Assembly: GCF_005144865.1 (NCBI RefSeq)
Contig: NZ_SWFM01000003.1
Span: forward strand, 62,001-126,000
DNA from: Guptibacillus hwajinpoensis
Lineage (GTDB): Bacteria > Bacillota > Bacilli > Bacillales > Guptibacillaceae
Direction: 5' to 3'
Length of the DNA stretch: 64,000 bases
Positions 19,106 to 28,962 of the stretch are shown piece after piece. The translations under genes and the position numbers were made by a program. Position 1 is the stretch's first letter. Every line of letters begins with the position of its first letter. The notes under the pieces are model-generated. The model did no database searches. It saw only the letters and a program-made list of their open reading frames with translations, and had not been told where the DNA came from.

Positions 19106-20285
19106 CAACCTCACCTCCAAGATGCTCCATAATCGTGTGAACGTCTTTATCTCCTCTACCTGATAGACAAACAAGAATCGTTTCGTCTTTTGCCATGTCA
19201 GGCGCTTGTTTAATCGCTTCAGATAGGGCATGTGCACTTTCAATTGCTGGGATAATACCTTCTTCTTCTGATAATACTTTCAAAGCATCAAGTGCTTCCA
19301 TGTCAGTGATACCAGTATACGTTACTCTACCAGTTTCCGATAAGTACGCGTGTTCAGGTCCGATACCCGGATAATCCAAACCAGCTGAAATGGAATGAGG
19401 TTCCTGAATTTGCCCAGTCTCATTTTGAAGTAGATACGTGATAGAACCATGAATAACACCCAGTCGTCCTTCTGATAGTGTTGCTGCATGTTCACCAGTA
19501 TGGATTCCTTTACCTGCAGCCTCTACACCGACTAATTGAACATCATCCTGAAGAAATGGATAGAACATTCCCATTGCGTTACTCCCACCGCCAACACAAG
19601 CGATGACTTTATTAGGAAGATCTTCCATTTGCTCTCGTGATTCGTCTCCAATCACTCTTTGGAAGTCGCGAACCATCTTAGGATATGGATGTGGTCCTAC
19701 GACTGAGCCTATTAAATAAAATGTATCTTCCACATTTGCTACCCAATAGCGAATAGCTTCATTTGTAGCATCTTTCAGCGTCTTACTACCAGATGATACA
19801 GGAACCACTTCAGCTCCTAGAAGCTTCATCCGAAAGACATTCAATTCTTGACGTCTAATATCTTCTTTACCCATGAATACTTTACACTCTAGACCAAATC
19901 GTGCAGCAACTGTTGCGGCAGCTACACCATGCTGTCCGGCTCCTGTTTCTGCTACTATTTTTTCTTTACCCATTCGTACTGCAAGAAGTGCCTGTCCAAT
20001 AGCATTGTTTAGTTTATGTGCACCCGTATGGTTAAGATCTTCTCGCTTTAAATAAATTTGTGCTCCACCCAGGCGTTTGGATAAATTTTCTGCATGCGTA
20101 ATAGGTGTTGGTCGCCCAGAGTACTTTTTCAATTCTTCGTGGTAGTTTGCCATAAACTGTTCATCAGCCATAGCTTCATCTAATGATTGCTCTAATTCTT
20201 CTAGTGCATACATTGCTGTTTCAGGTACGTATTTACCACCAAATCTTCCGTATCTACCGCGCTGATCAGGTACCATTGTTGACAT
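19098..20285 (-). CDS. trpB: Tryptophan synthase beta chain
   Basis: PLP enzyme that condenses indole and serine to tryptophan. 395 residues. PLP lysine is Lys91 in [13 protein letters not shown], the phosphate cradle is GGGSNAMG near 230-237, and the channel-gating [10 protein letters not shown] near the N-terminus is intact. It starts 2 bp after trpF and overlaps trpA, consistent with coupled production of the two subunits of one complex. Confidence 0.97.
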   Translation of the reverse strand: MSTMVPDQRGRYGRFGGKYVPETAMYALEELEQSLDEAMADEQFMANYHEELKKYSGRPTPITHAENLSKRLGGAQIYLKREDLNHTGAHKLNNAIGQALLAVRMGKEKIVAETGAGQHGVAAATVAARFGLECKVFMGKEDIRRQELNVFRMKLLGAEVVPVSSGSKTLKDATNEAIRYWVANVEDTFYLIGSVVGPHPYPKMVRDFQRVIGDESREQMEDLPNKVIACVGGGSNAMGMFYPFLQDDVQLVGVEAAGKGIHTGEHAATLSEGRLGVIHGSITYLLQNETGQIQEPHSISAGLDYPGIGPEHAYLSETGRVTYTGITDMEALDALKVLSEEEGIIPAIESAHALSEAIKQAPDMAKDETILVCLSGRGDKDVHTIMEHLGGEVDE

Positions 20286-20287
20286 CT

Positions 20288-20926
20288 TTATCCCAGCCTT
20301 TCTTTCATTCGGTTAATCTTATTCTCATCTTTCCTATCATCTATTTCGATTCCGCTTGAAACATCAATACCATCAGGATTGTATTCAATTAACTCATGAA
20401 CATTATCTGGACTTACTCCTCCAGCAATAAACAAAGGAACATTTTGTTTCTCAGCTTTGACTTGATATTCAGGAATCGCCTTCCAATCAAATCGCTTGCC
20501 AGTCCCTCCCCATTGTCCAGGAAGCTTCGTATCGACGATGTAACCGTCAACTACTTCTGAATACCGTGACATATCAGTAAGCGCGCCATCACCATGATGA
20601 AGCACTTTCCAAACTTGTTTTCCAGTCATTTGCTTGATTTTCGCTGCAAATGTTGGAGTTTCTTTGCCGTGCAGTTGTATAATATCTAACGGAACCTCGC
20701 TTACGGTCTGAGCCAAATCTTCTAGCTCAGGATTAACAAACACTCCTACAATTTTCATCGTTTTTTCTGGCGGATAATCTTCAAGCCATTTTGCAACCTC
20801 TTCATTTGAAACACGTCGAACGCTATTCGCAAAAATAAATCCCGCGTACTGAACACCGCTCAACCTAACAGTTTGCCAATCCTTTAAGGAGCGATTACCG
20901 CATAGTTTAAGTTCAGGCGTTTTCAT
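20288..20926 (-). CDS. trpF: Phosphoribosylanthranilate isomerase
   Basis: Amadori isomerase of the tryptophan pathway; 212-residue TIM barrel. The catalytic cysteine is in [12 protein letters not shown] (family KICG-x-x) near residue 8, and the second acid is Asp in [20 protein letters not shown]. The frame runs 16 codons further upstream within trpC; the ATG at 20926 gives a start aligned with the family (MKxPxLKxCG). Its ribosome site is weak (GGTGAAAC), so translation probably depends on coupling to trpC, which it overlaps by 14 bp. Confidence 0.94.
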   Translation of the reverse strand: MKTPELKLCGNRSLKDWQTVRLSGVQYAGFIFANSVRRVSNEEVAKWLEDYPPEKTMKIVGVFVNPELEDLAQTVSEVPLDIIQLHGKETPTFAAKIKQMTGKQVWKVLHHGDGALTDMSRYSEVVDGYIVDTKLPGQWGGTGKRFDWKAIPEYQVKAEKQNVPLFIAGGVSPDNVHELIEYNPDGIDVSSGIEIDDRKDENKINRMKERLG

Positions 20927-21683
20927 GTACTGTTTCACCAAACAATTTTCTAATTCCTGCTTCATATGTGCCACCTCGCATTAGTGCTTCACCAACAAGT
21001 ACAGCTGAAGCCCCTGCTTTCTTAACATCTTGGATGTCTTCGTAAGTAGAAATGCCACTCTCACTAATTAACAAAGTTGATTCAGGTATATAATGACTAA
21101 GCAGATGCGTTTGCTTTGTAGATGTTTCAAAAGTTGCTAGGTTGCGGTTGTTAACTCCTATTACAGCAGGTGTAAAAGAAACAATCAGTTCCTTCAGTTC
21201 TTCTTCTGAATGAACTTCTACCAAACACTCTAAACCAAATGAAGCTGCAAGCTGATAGAACTCTTTTGTTTTTTGAACACCAAGCGCTCTGACAATTAAT
21301 AGAATTGCGTCCGCCCCTATTCGTTTGCTTTCTTCGATCTGTCTTTCATCGATAATAAAGTCTTTTCTTAGGATCGGTAAATTCACCTGTTTCTTAACTG
21401 CTGTCAGGAAAGAGTTTGATCCTTTGAAAAATGTTTCATCAGTTAGTACTGAAATGGCATCGGCACCTGCTCTTTCATATGCCTCAGCCACCTCCACCGG
21501 ATCAAAATTGTCATTTATAATTCCCTTTGATGGAGAAGCTTTCTTTACTTCGGCAATAAGGCCTAACTCATGCTTGGGGTTTTGTAAACTTCCAACGAAT
21601 GATACATTATTGAATTTTTGATCTTCAGGCATGTTAAATCGCGCCATTTCTTCGTGCTTAACAGCTATTATTCGATCAAGCAT
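20913..21683 (-). CDS. trpC: Indole-3-glycerol phosphate synthase
   Basis: Closes the indole ring from CdRP. 256-residue TIM barrel with EVKKASPSKGIIND (catalytic Lys and phosphate loop), LRKDFIIDERQI, EVHSEEEL and GVNNRNLATFETS. Two in-frame ATGs lie 2 codons apart; the second (21683) gives the usual MLDRII start with AAGGAG 10 nt away, while 21689 is possible with shorter spacing. It overlaps trpD by 8 bp. Confidence 0.94.
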   Translation of the reverse strand: MLDRIIAVKHEEMARFNMPEDQKFNNVSFVGSLQNPKHELGLIAEVKKASPSKGIINDNFDPVEVAEAYERAGADAISVLTDETFFKGSNSFLTAVKKQVNLPILRKDFIIDERQIEESKRIGADAILLIVRALGVQKTKEFYQLAASFGLECLVEVHSEEELKELIVSFTPAVIGVNNRNLATFETSTKQTHLLSHYIPESTLLISESGISTYEDIQDVKKAGASAVLVGEALMRGGTYEAGIRKLFGETVHENA

Positions 21684-22701
21684 GAACATTCAACTCCTTT
21701 TCCTCGCGTAAGAGATTCAGTTGATTTATTGCAGTACCATTATTGATTGCGTCGCTTGCCATCTGAACGCCCTCTTTAATCGAGTCACATGCACCAGCAA
21801 GGTAAAGCGCTGCTCCGGCATTATAAAGCACAATTCCTGTACTCGCTTCATTCCCAACGCCATTAAAAATTTGCAGGATGAGCGAAGCACTTTCTTGTGA
21901 TGTATTAACTCTTAAATCAATTTGATTACATGATGTTAGTCCTACATCTTCTGGTGTATGGCGATATGTGAATACTTCTCCATTTTTCAACTCAACAAAA
22001 TCTGTGTAAGTTGAGATCGAGCATTCATCCATACCTTCACCACCTGTAACGAACAATGCTCGCTTTGTGCCAAGACGTTTTAAAGCCTCCGCCATCTTTA
22101 ACGCTTTTTGGTGGCTGTAAACTCCAATTAACTGTGACTGACTACCTGCTGGATTAGCTAATGGACCAAGACTATTAAATACTGTTCGAAAACCGATTGC
22201 TTTGCGAGCATTAACGGCATGCTTCATTGCGGTATGGTAATTTGGTGCAAACAAGAAACACATGTTTCTATCTTTCAGTGTTTGGATTGCATCATCACGA
22301 GAAGATTGAGTTGGAATGGCTAGTTCATCCAATACATCCGCACTTCCACTTTTGGATGAAACAGCTCTATTACCATGCTTCGCTACTTTAACTCCAAGAC
22401 TTGAAACAAGAATAGCTGAAGCGGTCGAAATGTTAAAGGTCGATTGCCCATCCCCTCCGGTACCACATGTATCAATTAGAGGGAGACCACCATGGTCAAG
22501 TTGTATGACATGGTTGCGTAACGATCTGACAAAACCAGTAAGTTCATCAACCGTTTCGCCCCTCATTTCAAGAATCGTTAGAAAACTAGCGATCTGTGAA
22601 TCATCTGCTCTTCCTTCCATAATAACATCCATTATTTTTTCTGCCGCTGATTCAGAAAGTGTCTCTCCGTCAATCATTCTCTGTAACTGTTCTTTAAACA
22701 T
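21676..22701 (-). CDS. trpD: Anthranilate phosphoribosyltransferase
   Basis: Transfers the phosphoribosyl group of PRPP to anthranilate. 341 residues with the N-terminal helical domain and the PRPP motifs DTCGTGGDGQSTFNIST near 77-93, KHGNRAVSSKSGSADVLD and the anthranilate-tunnel segment FLFAPNYHTAM. It overlaps trpE by 8 bp and trpC by 8 bp, in a tightly coupled operon. Confidence 0.96.
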   Translation of the reverse strand: MFKEQLQRMIDGETLSESAAEKIMDVIMEGRADDSQIASFLTILEMRGETVDELTGFVRSLRNHVIQLDHGGLPLIDTCGTGGDGQSTFNISTASAILVSSLGVKVAKHGNRAVSSKSGSADVLDELAIPTQSSRDDAIQTLKDRNMCFLFAPNYHTAMKHAVNARKAIGFRTVFNSLGPLANPAGSQSQLIGVYSHQKALKMAEALKRLGTKRALFVTGGEGMDECSISTYTDFVELKNGEVFTYRHTPEDVGLTSCNQIDLRVNTSQESASLILQIFNGVGNEASTGIVLYNAGAALYLAGACDSIKEGVQMASDAINNGTAINQLNLLREEKELNVHA

Positions 22702-24205
22702 TTAACCGCTCCTCCTTTTTCTCGAAAATCGCTTCCGCTACCTGAATGGCTTTTATAAGTGCACTTGCTTTATTACGCGTCTCTTCCCACTCATTTTCTG
22801 GTACAGAATCGGCTACAATTCCTGCACCAGCCTGTACGTATGCCGTTCCATCTTTAATCACCATTGTTCGAATTGCGATACATGAATCAATATTTCCATC
22901 AAAACCGATATATCCGATGGCTCCTGAGTAAATGGATCTTGAAGTTGGTTCTAATTCATTAAGGATTTGCATTGCCCTTACTTTAGGTGCACCGGACACT
23001 GTACCTGCCGGGAAAGACGCAACGACTGCGTCAAGACTAGTAAATCTAGGAGCTAAAACCCCGGTGACTTTTGAAATAATATGCATCACGTGTGAGAACT
23101 TACCGATATCCATTAACTGTGGAACAGTGACGCTTCCATATTCAGAAACTCTACCAACATCGTTTCTTGCAAGATCAACGAGCATATAATGTTCCGCACG
23201 TTCTTTCTCATCATGTAGAAGCTCTTCAGCTAGTGCTTCATCTTCTTTCTCCGTCTTTCCACGTTTTCTCGTTCCTGCTATTGGATCAATTTCTACCTTG
23301 CCATCCCTAACCTGTACTAGCTTCTCAGGTGAGCTACCAATAATTTCAACGTTATTCATTTTCAAGTAGAACATATATGGCGATGGGTTAATAATCCGAA
23401 GCACCCTGTATAAATCGAGACCACTAATGGAAACATCTTTTTGGAACCGCTGTGAAAGGACTGCCTGAAATACGTCACCTTCTTCAATGTATTTCTTGAT
23501 CTTCTCAACATCTTGTAAAAATTTGTGCTTTTCATAATTAGATTTAACTTGAGAGAAGTCAACTTCATCAGTGAATTCATCAGGTAAGTGCATCGCGTCT
23601 CCTTGTGTTTGCTTAGACGCAATTGAAACAAGTTCATCCATAACTTTGAAAGCATTTTGGTAAACCTGCTCCACATTAGATTCCTCATTTAATCTAGCAT
23701 GATGACAAACAGTTAGTCTTTTTAAATGATGATCATAAATTACTAGATTCTCACAAACAATAAAGTGAAATAACGGCATCTCTTCATCACGATCTTGATG
23801 AACAGGAACTTTATCAAACTGACTAACCGCATCGTATCCTATATAACCTACCGCTCCTCCATAGAAAGGAAAAGACGTATCGGGTAGTTTTGGATTCAAG
23901 TACTCAAATAAAGCCTGAACCCCTGATTGGAAATCCTTACGTTCAAGGATACTGTTACCGTCCGCATCAACTACGTTAAATAGCTCGTGTTGTTCAATTA
24001 ACGAGAAGACGGGATCAACGCCAATAAATGAATAGCGAGACCATTTGGATTCCTGATCGCTACTCTCTAAAAGAAAACTGGCACGCTTGCCAATGTTTTG
24101 AAATATTTGAATGGGTGTTGTCGTATCAAGAAAGTACGACTTCATTAGCGGGATTGTTCCGTATGTTGCGGCATCTCTTTGAAAAGAAGAATAATCTGTA
24201 GTCAA
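22694..24205 (-). CDS. trpE: Anthranilate synthase component I
   Basis: Chorismate-utilising enzyme; with a glutamine amidotransferase subunit makes anthranilate. About 503 residues. The C-terminal catalytic domain contains IAGTRKRG, DEKERAEHYMLVDLARND, SFPAGTVSGAPKVRAM and AGAGIVADSVPENEWEE. The N-terminal LLESSDQESKWSRYSFIG part forms the tryptophan feedback site. An upstream GTG (24214) sits directly on the ribosome site GGAGAGGTGA, so TTG 24205 is the better start. No trpG is present in the operon; in B. subtilis the shared pabA/trpG lies in the folate operon. Translation is probably controlled by the hairpin at 24216-24237. Confidence 0.94.
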   Translation of the reverse strand: MTTDYSSFQRDAATYGTIPLMKSYFLDTTTPIQIFQNIGKRASFLLESSDQESKWSRYSFIGVDPVFSLIEQHELFNVVDADGNSILERKDFQSGVQALFEYLNPKLPDTSFPFYGGAVGYIGYDAVSQFDKVPVHQDRDEEMPLFHFIVCENLVIYDHHLKRLTVCHHARLNEESNVEQVYQNAFKVMDELVSIASKQTQGDAMHLPDEFTDEVDFSQVKSNYEKHKFLQDVEKIKKYIEEGDVFQAVLSQRFQKDVSISGLDLYRVLRIINPSPYMFYLKMNNVEIIGSSPEKLVQVRDGKVEIDPIAGTRKRGKTEKEDEALAEELLHDEKERAEHYMLVDLARNDVGRVSEYGSVTVPQLMDIGKFSHVMHIISKVTGVLAPRFTSLDAVVASFPAGTVSGAPKVRAMQILNELEPTSRSIYSGAIGYIGFDGNIDSCIAIRTMVIKDGTAYVQAGAGIVADSVPENEWEETRNKASALIKAIQVAEAIFEKKEERLNV

Positions 24206-24215
24206 CGTTCTCACC

Positions 24216-24237
24216 TCTCCATAATAAGTAATGGAGA
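24216..24237 (-). promoter_or_regulatory. Hairpin sequestering the trpE ribosome-binding site
   Basis: TCTCCAT (24237-24231) pairs with ATGGAGA (24222-24216) across an 8-nt loop. The 3' arm contains the GGAGA of the trpE Shine-Dalgarno. A TRAP-stabilised Shine-Dalgarno blocking hairpin is known for B. subtilis trpE; this is the positional equivalent. Confidence 0.7.
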
Positions 24238-24332
24238 ATGGAAATGTTGAGCGTTCCGAGGATGGAAAATGTGGTATGACAAAGAACAGACTTTATCTGT
24301 CTGAATTATCACAATACCGAAAAAGGGTATAT

Positions 24333-24360
24333 AAAAACCCCCTGAATAACCTCAGGGGGT
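24333..24360 (-). terminator. trp leader attenuator terminator
   Basis: ACCCCCTGA / TCAGGGGGT stem (24360-24352 with 24345-24337) with a short loop and TTTTTAT on the minus strand. It follows the TRAP triplets by about 15 nt and precedes trpE by about 130 nt, the expected attenuator position. Confidence 0.88.
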
Positions 24361-24374
24361 GAATAGACGTATCC

Positions 24375-24447
24375 CTCTAAGCTCTCCTCAACTCAACTAT
24401 CCTATTCTCAGCTCTCTCAACTCGTAATTCCTGTATTGCCTCTGCTC
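24375..24447 (-). promoter_or_regulatory. TRAP-binding site in the trp leader
   Basis: Reading leftward there are GAG or UAG triplets starting at 24423, 24418, 24414, 24409, 24404, 24399, 24394, 24389, 24384 and 24379: ten in a row, all separated by 2 nt except one 1-nt gap. Two further GAGs stand upstream at 24447 and 24442. This is the classic target of the 11-subunit TRAP ring, whose gene mtrB is at 32363-32584. TRAP bound with tryptophan would favour the terminator at 24333-24360. Confidence 0.93.
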
Positions 24448-24460
24448 TAAACTTATTACT

Positions 24461-24489
24461 ATCCTAGTATGGTGATGAATATTTGTCAA
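24461..24489 (-). promoter_or_regulatory. trp operon promoter overlapping the aroH stop
   Basis: TTGACA (24489-24484), 17-bp spacer, TAGGAT (24466-24461). The -35 hexamer contains the TGA stop codon of aroH. The predicted start near 24454 places the first TRAP triplets right at the 5' end of the leader. Confidence 0.75.
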
Positions 24490-24848
24490 CTCGCAAGATC
24501 GGGACGTAGCGAAACAGCATTTTCTAAATAGACATGTTGAACGTCATCTTGTGCTTGGGTTGTATTCACTGTCATTAGTATTCTGATACAAAATGGTAAA
24601 GAACCCTCTACATCAATCTCTGATGAACAAAGGAGAGGGACATTTGCCCATCCGTCAAATAACCTGACCGCTTCAGCAGGAAAAACAGCATCCAAATCCT
24701 TTGTCATTGTAAAATGAATGGATGCAACTAAATCTGGTGTTACCTTATTTTGTTCAATTGTTTCTTTCAATAACTTTGTTGTGGCTTCAACAATAGCGGT
24801 CTTTTCATTTACATTAACTGTTGTCGCCCCGCGGATCCCTCTAATCAC
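24486..24848 (-). CDS. aroH: Chorismate mutase AroH
   Basis: Monofunctional chorismate mutase of the trimeric AroH class; rearranges chorismate to prephenate for phenylalanine and tyrosine. 120 residues with MIRGIRGATTV, a central SIHFTMTKDLDAVFPAEAVR and the AroH arginine in CIRILMTVNT. The start is GTG at 24848, AAAGGAG upstream. It lies 2 bp from aroB; its stop codon is part of the trp -35 box. Confidence 0.96.
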   Translation of the reverse strand: MIRGIRGATTVNVNEKTAIVEATTKLLKETIEQNKVTPDLVASIHFTMTKDLDAVFPAEAVRLFDGWANVPLLCSSEIDVEGSLPFCIRILMTVNTTQAQDDVQHVYLENAVSLRPDLAS

Positions 24849-24850
24849 AG

Positions 24851-25924
24851 TCAGACGCTCCTTTCAACACTTACTTCAAGTAGCTTAAGTGCAGTTTCAT
24901 CATCAATGCTTACTTTAATAGGAGTACCAATTTTCTTAAGCAAGACAAATTGTAAACTCTTATTCTCGGCTTTTTTATCTTTCTTCATCCGTTGAAGAAG
25001 CTTCCTCCTGTTAAGTTCACGAGGGACTGCTACAGGAAGACCTAACTCTTGGAACCAGCTTCTTAAATCATCCATACGAAGTTTTGTTTGAAAGTATTCC
25101 TCACTCATTCTAAGAGCATAGATCATTCCAATAGCTACAGCTTCACCATGTGTCATCTTTCCATATCCTAATTCAGCCTCTATTGCATGACCAAGCGTGT
25201 GGCCAAAGTTCAAATAAGACCTTACGCCTGTTTCACGCTCATCCTCTTTAACAATTGCCCCTTTAACGTTTATGCCTTCCTTAATCATGAACTGAAGCTC
25301 ATCATCAGTATAATTCCGAATGGCCTTTCTTCGATCTAATAACCAGTTCAAGAATGTTTCATCATGAATCAGAGCGTGCTTAATCACTTCACTAAACCCT
25401 GAGCGCCACTCTCTTTCAGGTAAAGTGCGCAAACATTCAATATCATAAATAACAGCAACCGGTTGATGAAAAGCACCGATTAAATTCTTCCCTAGTTCAT
25501 GATTAATACCTGTTTTACCACCAACACTTGAATCATGCGCGAGCAACGTTGTTGGCATTTGGATAAAGTCGATACCTCGCATATATGTAGCTGCGGCGAA
25601 GCCTGCGAGATCACCGACTACACCGCCGCCAAGGGAAATAATACATGACTTTCGATCGAGATCCGCCTCAAGCAACGCGGTCATACATTTATGATACTGT
25701 TCAAAGGATTTAGATTCTTCTCCAGACGGAACTACAAAATAAGCGAGCTTCTCTTTACCCAGAATGGATGACAAATAATGTCCTTCAACAGCTTCATCCG
25801 TAATAATAAAGAAACTAGAATACGAAGCATAATTGTCTATTAATTCTCTCCATTTCGACCGAATGCCCTTTCCGATATGAACTGGATAACTACCACCGCT
25901 CGTTTCGATTCTAATTGTATCCAC
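24851..25924 (-). CDS. aroB: 3-dehydroquinate synthase
   Basis: Second step of the shikimate pathway; NAD-dependent conversion of DAHP to 3-dehydroquinate. 357 residues. ISLGGGVVGDLAGFAAATYMRG forms the NAD site, followed by PTTLLAHDSSVGGKTGINH; zinc ligands lie in SEVIKHALIHD (Glu) and FGHTLGHAIE and HGEAVAIGM (His). The start is GTG 25924 with GGGAG upstream. Between aroC and aroH with 2-bp gaps on both sides. Confidence 0.96.
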   Translation of the reverse strand: MDTIRIETSGGSYPVHIGKGIRSKWRELIDNYASYSSFFIITDEAVEGHYLSSILGKEKLAYFVVPSGEESKSFEQYHKCMTALLEADLDRKSCIISLGGGVVGDLAGFAAATYMRGIDFIQMPTTLLAHDSSVGGKTGINHELGKNLIGAFHQPVAVIYDIECLRTLPEREWRSGFSEVIKHALIHDETFLNWLLDRRKAIRNYTDDELQFMIKEGINVKGAIVKEDERETGVRSYLNFGHTLGHAIEAELGYGKMTHGEAVAIGMIYALRMSEEYFQTKLRMDDLRSWFQELGLPVAVPRELNRRKLLQRMKKDKKAENKSLQFVLLKKIGTPIKVSIDDETALKLLEVSVERSV

Positions 25925-25926
25925 CT

Positions 25927-27099
25927 TTAAAACTCCCGGCTGTACTTCCTGTGCTGATTAAGCGCTTCAGAAATTTCTTCAATACGGTCATGACCAAATT
26001 TATCAAGAATTGAGCATGCAACTTCCCAAGCTACAACATTTTCTGCTACGACACTTGCAGCAGGAACTGCGCAGCTATCAGAACGCTCAATGCTTGCAGC
26101 AAACGGTTCTTTTGTATCAATGTCAACACTTTGAAGGGGTTTGTATAAGGTTGGGATTGGTTTCATCACACCTTTTACAACGATAGGCATACCTGTCGTC
26201 ATTCCACCTTCGAAACCTCCAAGGTTATTAGTCTTACGTGTATAGCCTTCTTCTTCAGACCATTGAATCTCATCATGAACTTCACTACCAGGTTTCTTCG
26301 CAGCTTCAAATCCAATGCCAAATTCTACACCTTTGAACGCATTGATACTCATGATTGCTCCCGCTATTTTGGAATCTAGTTTACGATCGTAATGAACATG
26401 ACTGCCAAGTCCAATAGGTAAACCTTCAACAACAACCTCTACAATCCCACCGATTGAATCACCATTGCTTTTTGCATCATCAATGGCTGTCATCATTTTC
26501 TTTCCTGCCTCATCATCTAGACTACGAACTGGAGATTCTTCTGAAACCCGTTGCATTTCTTCAAGCGACAGACCGCCTTCATAGCTACTTTCAACGCCAC
26601 CAATCATTCGTACGTGGCCTGCTACTTGAATGCCAAGTGTCTTAAGTAACTTCTTTGCTACTGCTCCAGCCGCAACCCTAACGGTTGTTTCTCTAGCTGA
26701 AGAACGCTCTAGTACATTTCTCATATCACGATGGCCGTATTTAATAGCACCATTTAAATCAGCATGCCCTGGACGCGGACGTGAGATTTGTCGTTTCATA
26801 TTGTCTTCCTGTTCTTTTGTTAACGGCTCAGCACCCATATAATTCTTCCAGTGCGTCCAGTCTTTATTTTCAACAACTAGTGCAATAGGAGCTCCAGTTG
26901 ATTTCGCATGACGTACACCACTTAGAATTTGGACTTGATCTTTCTCAATTTGCATACGACGTCCACGACCATACCCAAGTTGACGCCTAGCTAGTTCTGT
27001 ATTTATATCTTCCGCTAATAGCTCAAGCCCTGACGGAAGTCCTTCTAGTATAGTCGTTAATTGTGGTCCGTGTGATTCTCCTGCTGTTAAGTATCTCAT
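25927..27099 (-). CDS. aroC: Chorismate synthase
   Basis: FMN-dependent last shikimate-pathway enzyme, converting EPSP to chorismate; called AroF in B. subtilis. 390 residues. Signatures: [15 protein letters not shown] near the N-terminus, [20 protein letters not shown] and [18 protein letters not shown] in the middle, and [13 protein letters not shown] near the end. First gene of the supraoperon; ATG preceded by GGAGGAG, with a plausible promoter at 27137-27166. Confidence 0.97.
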   Translation of the reverse strand: MRYLTAGESHGPQLTTILEGLPSGLELLAEDINTELARRQLGYGRGRRMQIEKDQVQILSGVRHAKSTGAPIALVVENKDWTHWKNYMGAEPLTKEQEDNMKRQISRPRPGHADLNGAIKYGHRDMRNVLERSSARETTVRVAAGAVAKKLLKTLGIQVAGHVRMIGGVESSYEGGLSLEEMQRVSEESPVRSLDDEAGKKMMTAIDDAKSNGDSIGGIVEVVVEGLPIGLGSHVHYDRKLDSKIAGAIMSINAFKGVEFGIGFEAAKKPGSEVHDEIQWSEEEGYTRKTNNLGGFEGGMTTGMPIVVKGVMKPIPTLYKPLQSVDIDTKEPFAASIERSDSCAVPAASVVAENVVAWEVACSILDKFGHDRIEEISEALNQHRKYSREF

Positions 27100-27136
27100 C
27101 CTATCTCCTCCATATGCTTTGACGCTTTTACGTACT

Positions 27137-27166
27137 ACTATATCATACCGAATATAATTAGTGTAA
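27137..27166 (-). promoter_or_regulatory. Candidate promoter of aroC-aroB-aroH
   Basis: TTACAC (27166-27161), 18-bp spacer, TATAGT (27142-27137), about 40 bp before aroC. A moderate sigma-A match. Confidence 0.4.
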
Positions 27167-27540
27167 GGATTATTAAAATTTCGATTAATGTTGCAGCTAT
27201 CCTATCATAATCTCGCTAAAAAAACAGCCAAAGGGAATATTGATTTATCTTATATTATTTTATATCGCTCTTTTCTGAAAGATTGTTGCTTTCAAAAGAT
27301 TTTTCTTAGAAAATACCACATTTGGCTGATTGGAGCGGAAGGATGCTCACCACGCGCCCCGCGGAAAGCGAGCATCCTAGAGCGCAAATCAACCACTCCT
27401 GTTATAGCAACAAAGTATGCGAAAAGAGCCTGTTATTTGATTGAGCAAAGATGCTGTTTATGAATGACTGTTTATGATTGATTGAGAATCTATTATTCGC
27501 TACAGTTAGAATAATCCTAACTTTAAAAGGAAGTGTACAT
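27167..27540. other. Noncoding gap between aroC and the amidase
   Basis: AT-rich at 27170-27266 with nothing recognised, then repeat copy 2 (27267-27429), then about 110 bp upstream of the amidase with a ribosome site (AAAGGAAG) and no clear promoter. Confidence 0.7.
27267..27429 (+). repeat. Dispersed folded repeat, copy 2
   Basis: Outer arms GCTCTTTTC (27267-27275) and GAAAAGAGC (27421-27429) pair perfectly, as do TGTTGCT (27284-27290) with AGCAACA (27406-27412) and GGATGCTC (27341-27348) with GAGCATCC (27370-27377). The inner GGTGAGAC hairpin of copy 1 is missing; instead this copy keeps about 40 bp (AAAAGATTTTTCTTAGAAAA region) that copy 1 lacks. Confidence 0.82.
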
Positions 27541-28962
27541 ATGTCTATTACAGACTTAAGCGCTAGAGAAATGGCACATCGAATATCCACTAGAGAACTA
27601 TCACCAGTAGATGTTATTACTAGTCATCTTGAACGAATTAGACATCTCAATCCAAAGTTAAATATGTTCATTACTGTATTCGAAAAAGAAGCTCTACAAG
27701 AAGCTCAACTTGCTGAAGAGCTTCTTATGAAAGGTGAATCAATCGGTCCCCTTCATGGTGTGCCGATTGCTATTAAAGATCTCACGCCTGTGATCGATAG
27801 GCGTACTACATTTGGATCAACTCTTTTCCAAGATCACTTAGCAACACATGAGCCAACCATCGTGAAACGAATCAAAAAAGCAGGCGCTATTATTATAGGC
27901 AAAACAAACACTCCAGAATTTGGCCATAAAGGAACAACCGATAACCAGATATTAGGACCCGCCAAAAATCCATGGAATTCATTGTTAACTGCTGGTGGGT
28001 CTAGCGGAGGATCCGCAGCAGCTGTTGCCAGTAAATGCGTGCCTATAGCTGAAGGTAGCGATGGGGGAGGCTCGATTCGAATTCCTTCAAGTCTTAACGG
28101 GATCATTGGGTTAAAACCAACATTTGGACGAGTCCCATTTGATAGCTCTCCTATTAATCGCTTTGGGACAACACAACCGTTTGTCCACTATGGTCCAATG
28201 AGTCGAACAACTGAGGACGCAGCCCTCCTCCTTTCAATAATGCAAGGCTACGAACCGAACGACCCTTTTTCTGTTCCATTACCTGAAGAACATCTACTAA
28301 ATGAACTTTCAAATGGTGTAAAAGGGCTAACTTTTGCCTATACAGAAGATTTTGGCTTGTATCCATGTGACCCTATAGTAAAAGCACAAATAGAAGATAC
28401 TATTGAAATCTTAAGAAAGCATGGTGCGAAGGTCGAAAAGGTTCCCATTCAATTTGATATGAAGTTAGAAGAGCTTATATCTTTCTTTAATAAAATGTGG
28501 TATGCAGGACTTGCCTCAGCTTATGGCCCTCTGTTCGATCAGTTTCCACAACAGTTTAGCGCATCTGTTTCAGAGATGATCAAAGCTGGAAGAGAGTTAA
28601 GTGCCGTTGAGCTTCGTGAAACTGAAATCCAACGTACGATTGTATGGAATACCTTGCAAAGTGAACTTAATCACTATGATGCCATTCTTTCACCAGTATT
28701 AGGTGTACCTGCTTTTCCATACACCAGCGAAGGACCAGCTTCGATAAATGGTAGGACCACTTCACCAATCTCTGATTGGATGATGACGCAACTATACAAC
28801 TGCACTGGACATCCCGCTATTTCAATCCCAGCAGGATTAACTTCGGAAGGATTACCCGTTGGTTTGCAAGCCGCAACAACTAAATTTAATGATAGCTTAC
28901 TACTTCAAATCGCACGAACAGTTGAGTTAGAAAAGGGTTTCCCCACTCCTTTACTTTACTAA
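27541..28962 (+). CDS. Amidase (amidase-signature family)
   Basis: 473-residue amidase-signature hydrolase. The Ser-cisSer-Lys triad is visible: Lys in VPIAIKDLTPV, the cis-Ser in GGSSGGSAAAVA and the nucleophile in GSDGGGSIRIPSS. Relatives include GatA and 6-aminohexanoate-type amidases; no GatB/GatC neighbours are present, so a free-standing amidase of unknown substrate is most likely. The frame extends 21 codons upstream but ATG 27541 has AAAGGAAG and fits the family. It stands alone on the plus strand between the leftward ndk and aroC genes, where B. subtilis has cheR, next to repeat copy 2. Confidence 0.88.
   Translation: MSITDLSAREMAHRISTRELSPVDVITSHLERIRHLNPKLNMFITVFEKEALQEAQLAEELLMKGESIGPLHGVPIAIKDLTPVIDRRTTFGSTLFQDHLATHEPTIVKRIKKAGAIIIGKTNTPEFGHKGTTDNQILGPAKNPWNSLLTAGGSSGGSAAAVASKCVPIAEGSDGGGSIRIPSSLNGIIGLKPTFGRVPFDSSPINRFGTTQPFVHYGPMSRTTEDAALLLSIMQGYEPNDPFSVPLPEEHLLNELSNGVKGLTFAYTEDFGLYPCDPIVKAQIEDTIEILRKHGAKVEKVPIQFDMKLEELISFFNKMWYAGLASAYGPLFDQFPQQFSASVSEMIKAGRELSAVELRETEIQRTIVWNTLQSELNHYDAILSPVLGVPAFPYTSEGPASINGRTTSPISDWMMTQLYNCTGHPAISIPAGLTSEGLPVGLQAATTKFNDSLLLQIARTVELEKGFPTPLLY

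Noticed and set aside
19106..19243. 46-codon N-terminal extension of trpA
   Set aside because: Lies wholly inside trpB, is unlike TrpA, and the GGAGGTGA site marks the downstream ATG.
22316..22705. 129-codon rightward frame inside trpD
   Set aside because: Runs opposite to trpD with no ribosome site; trpD motifs are clear on the other strand.
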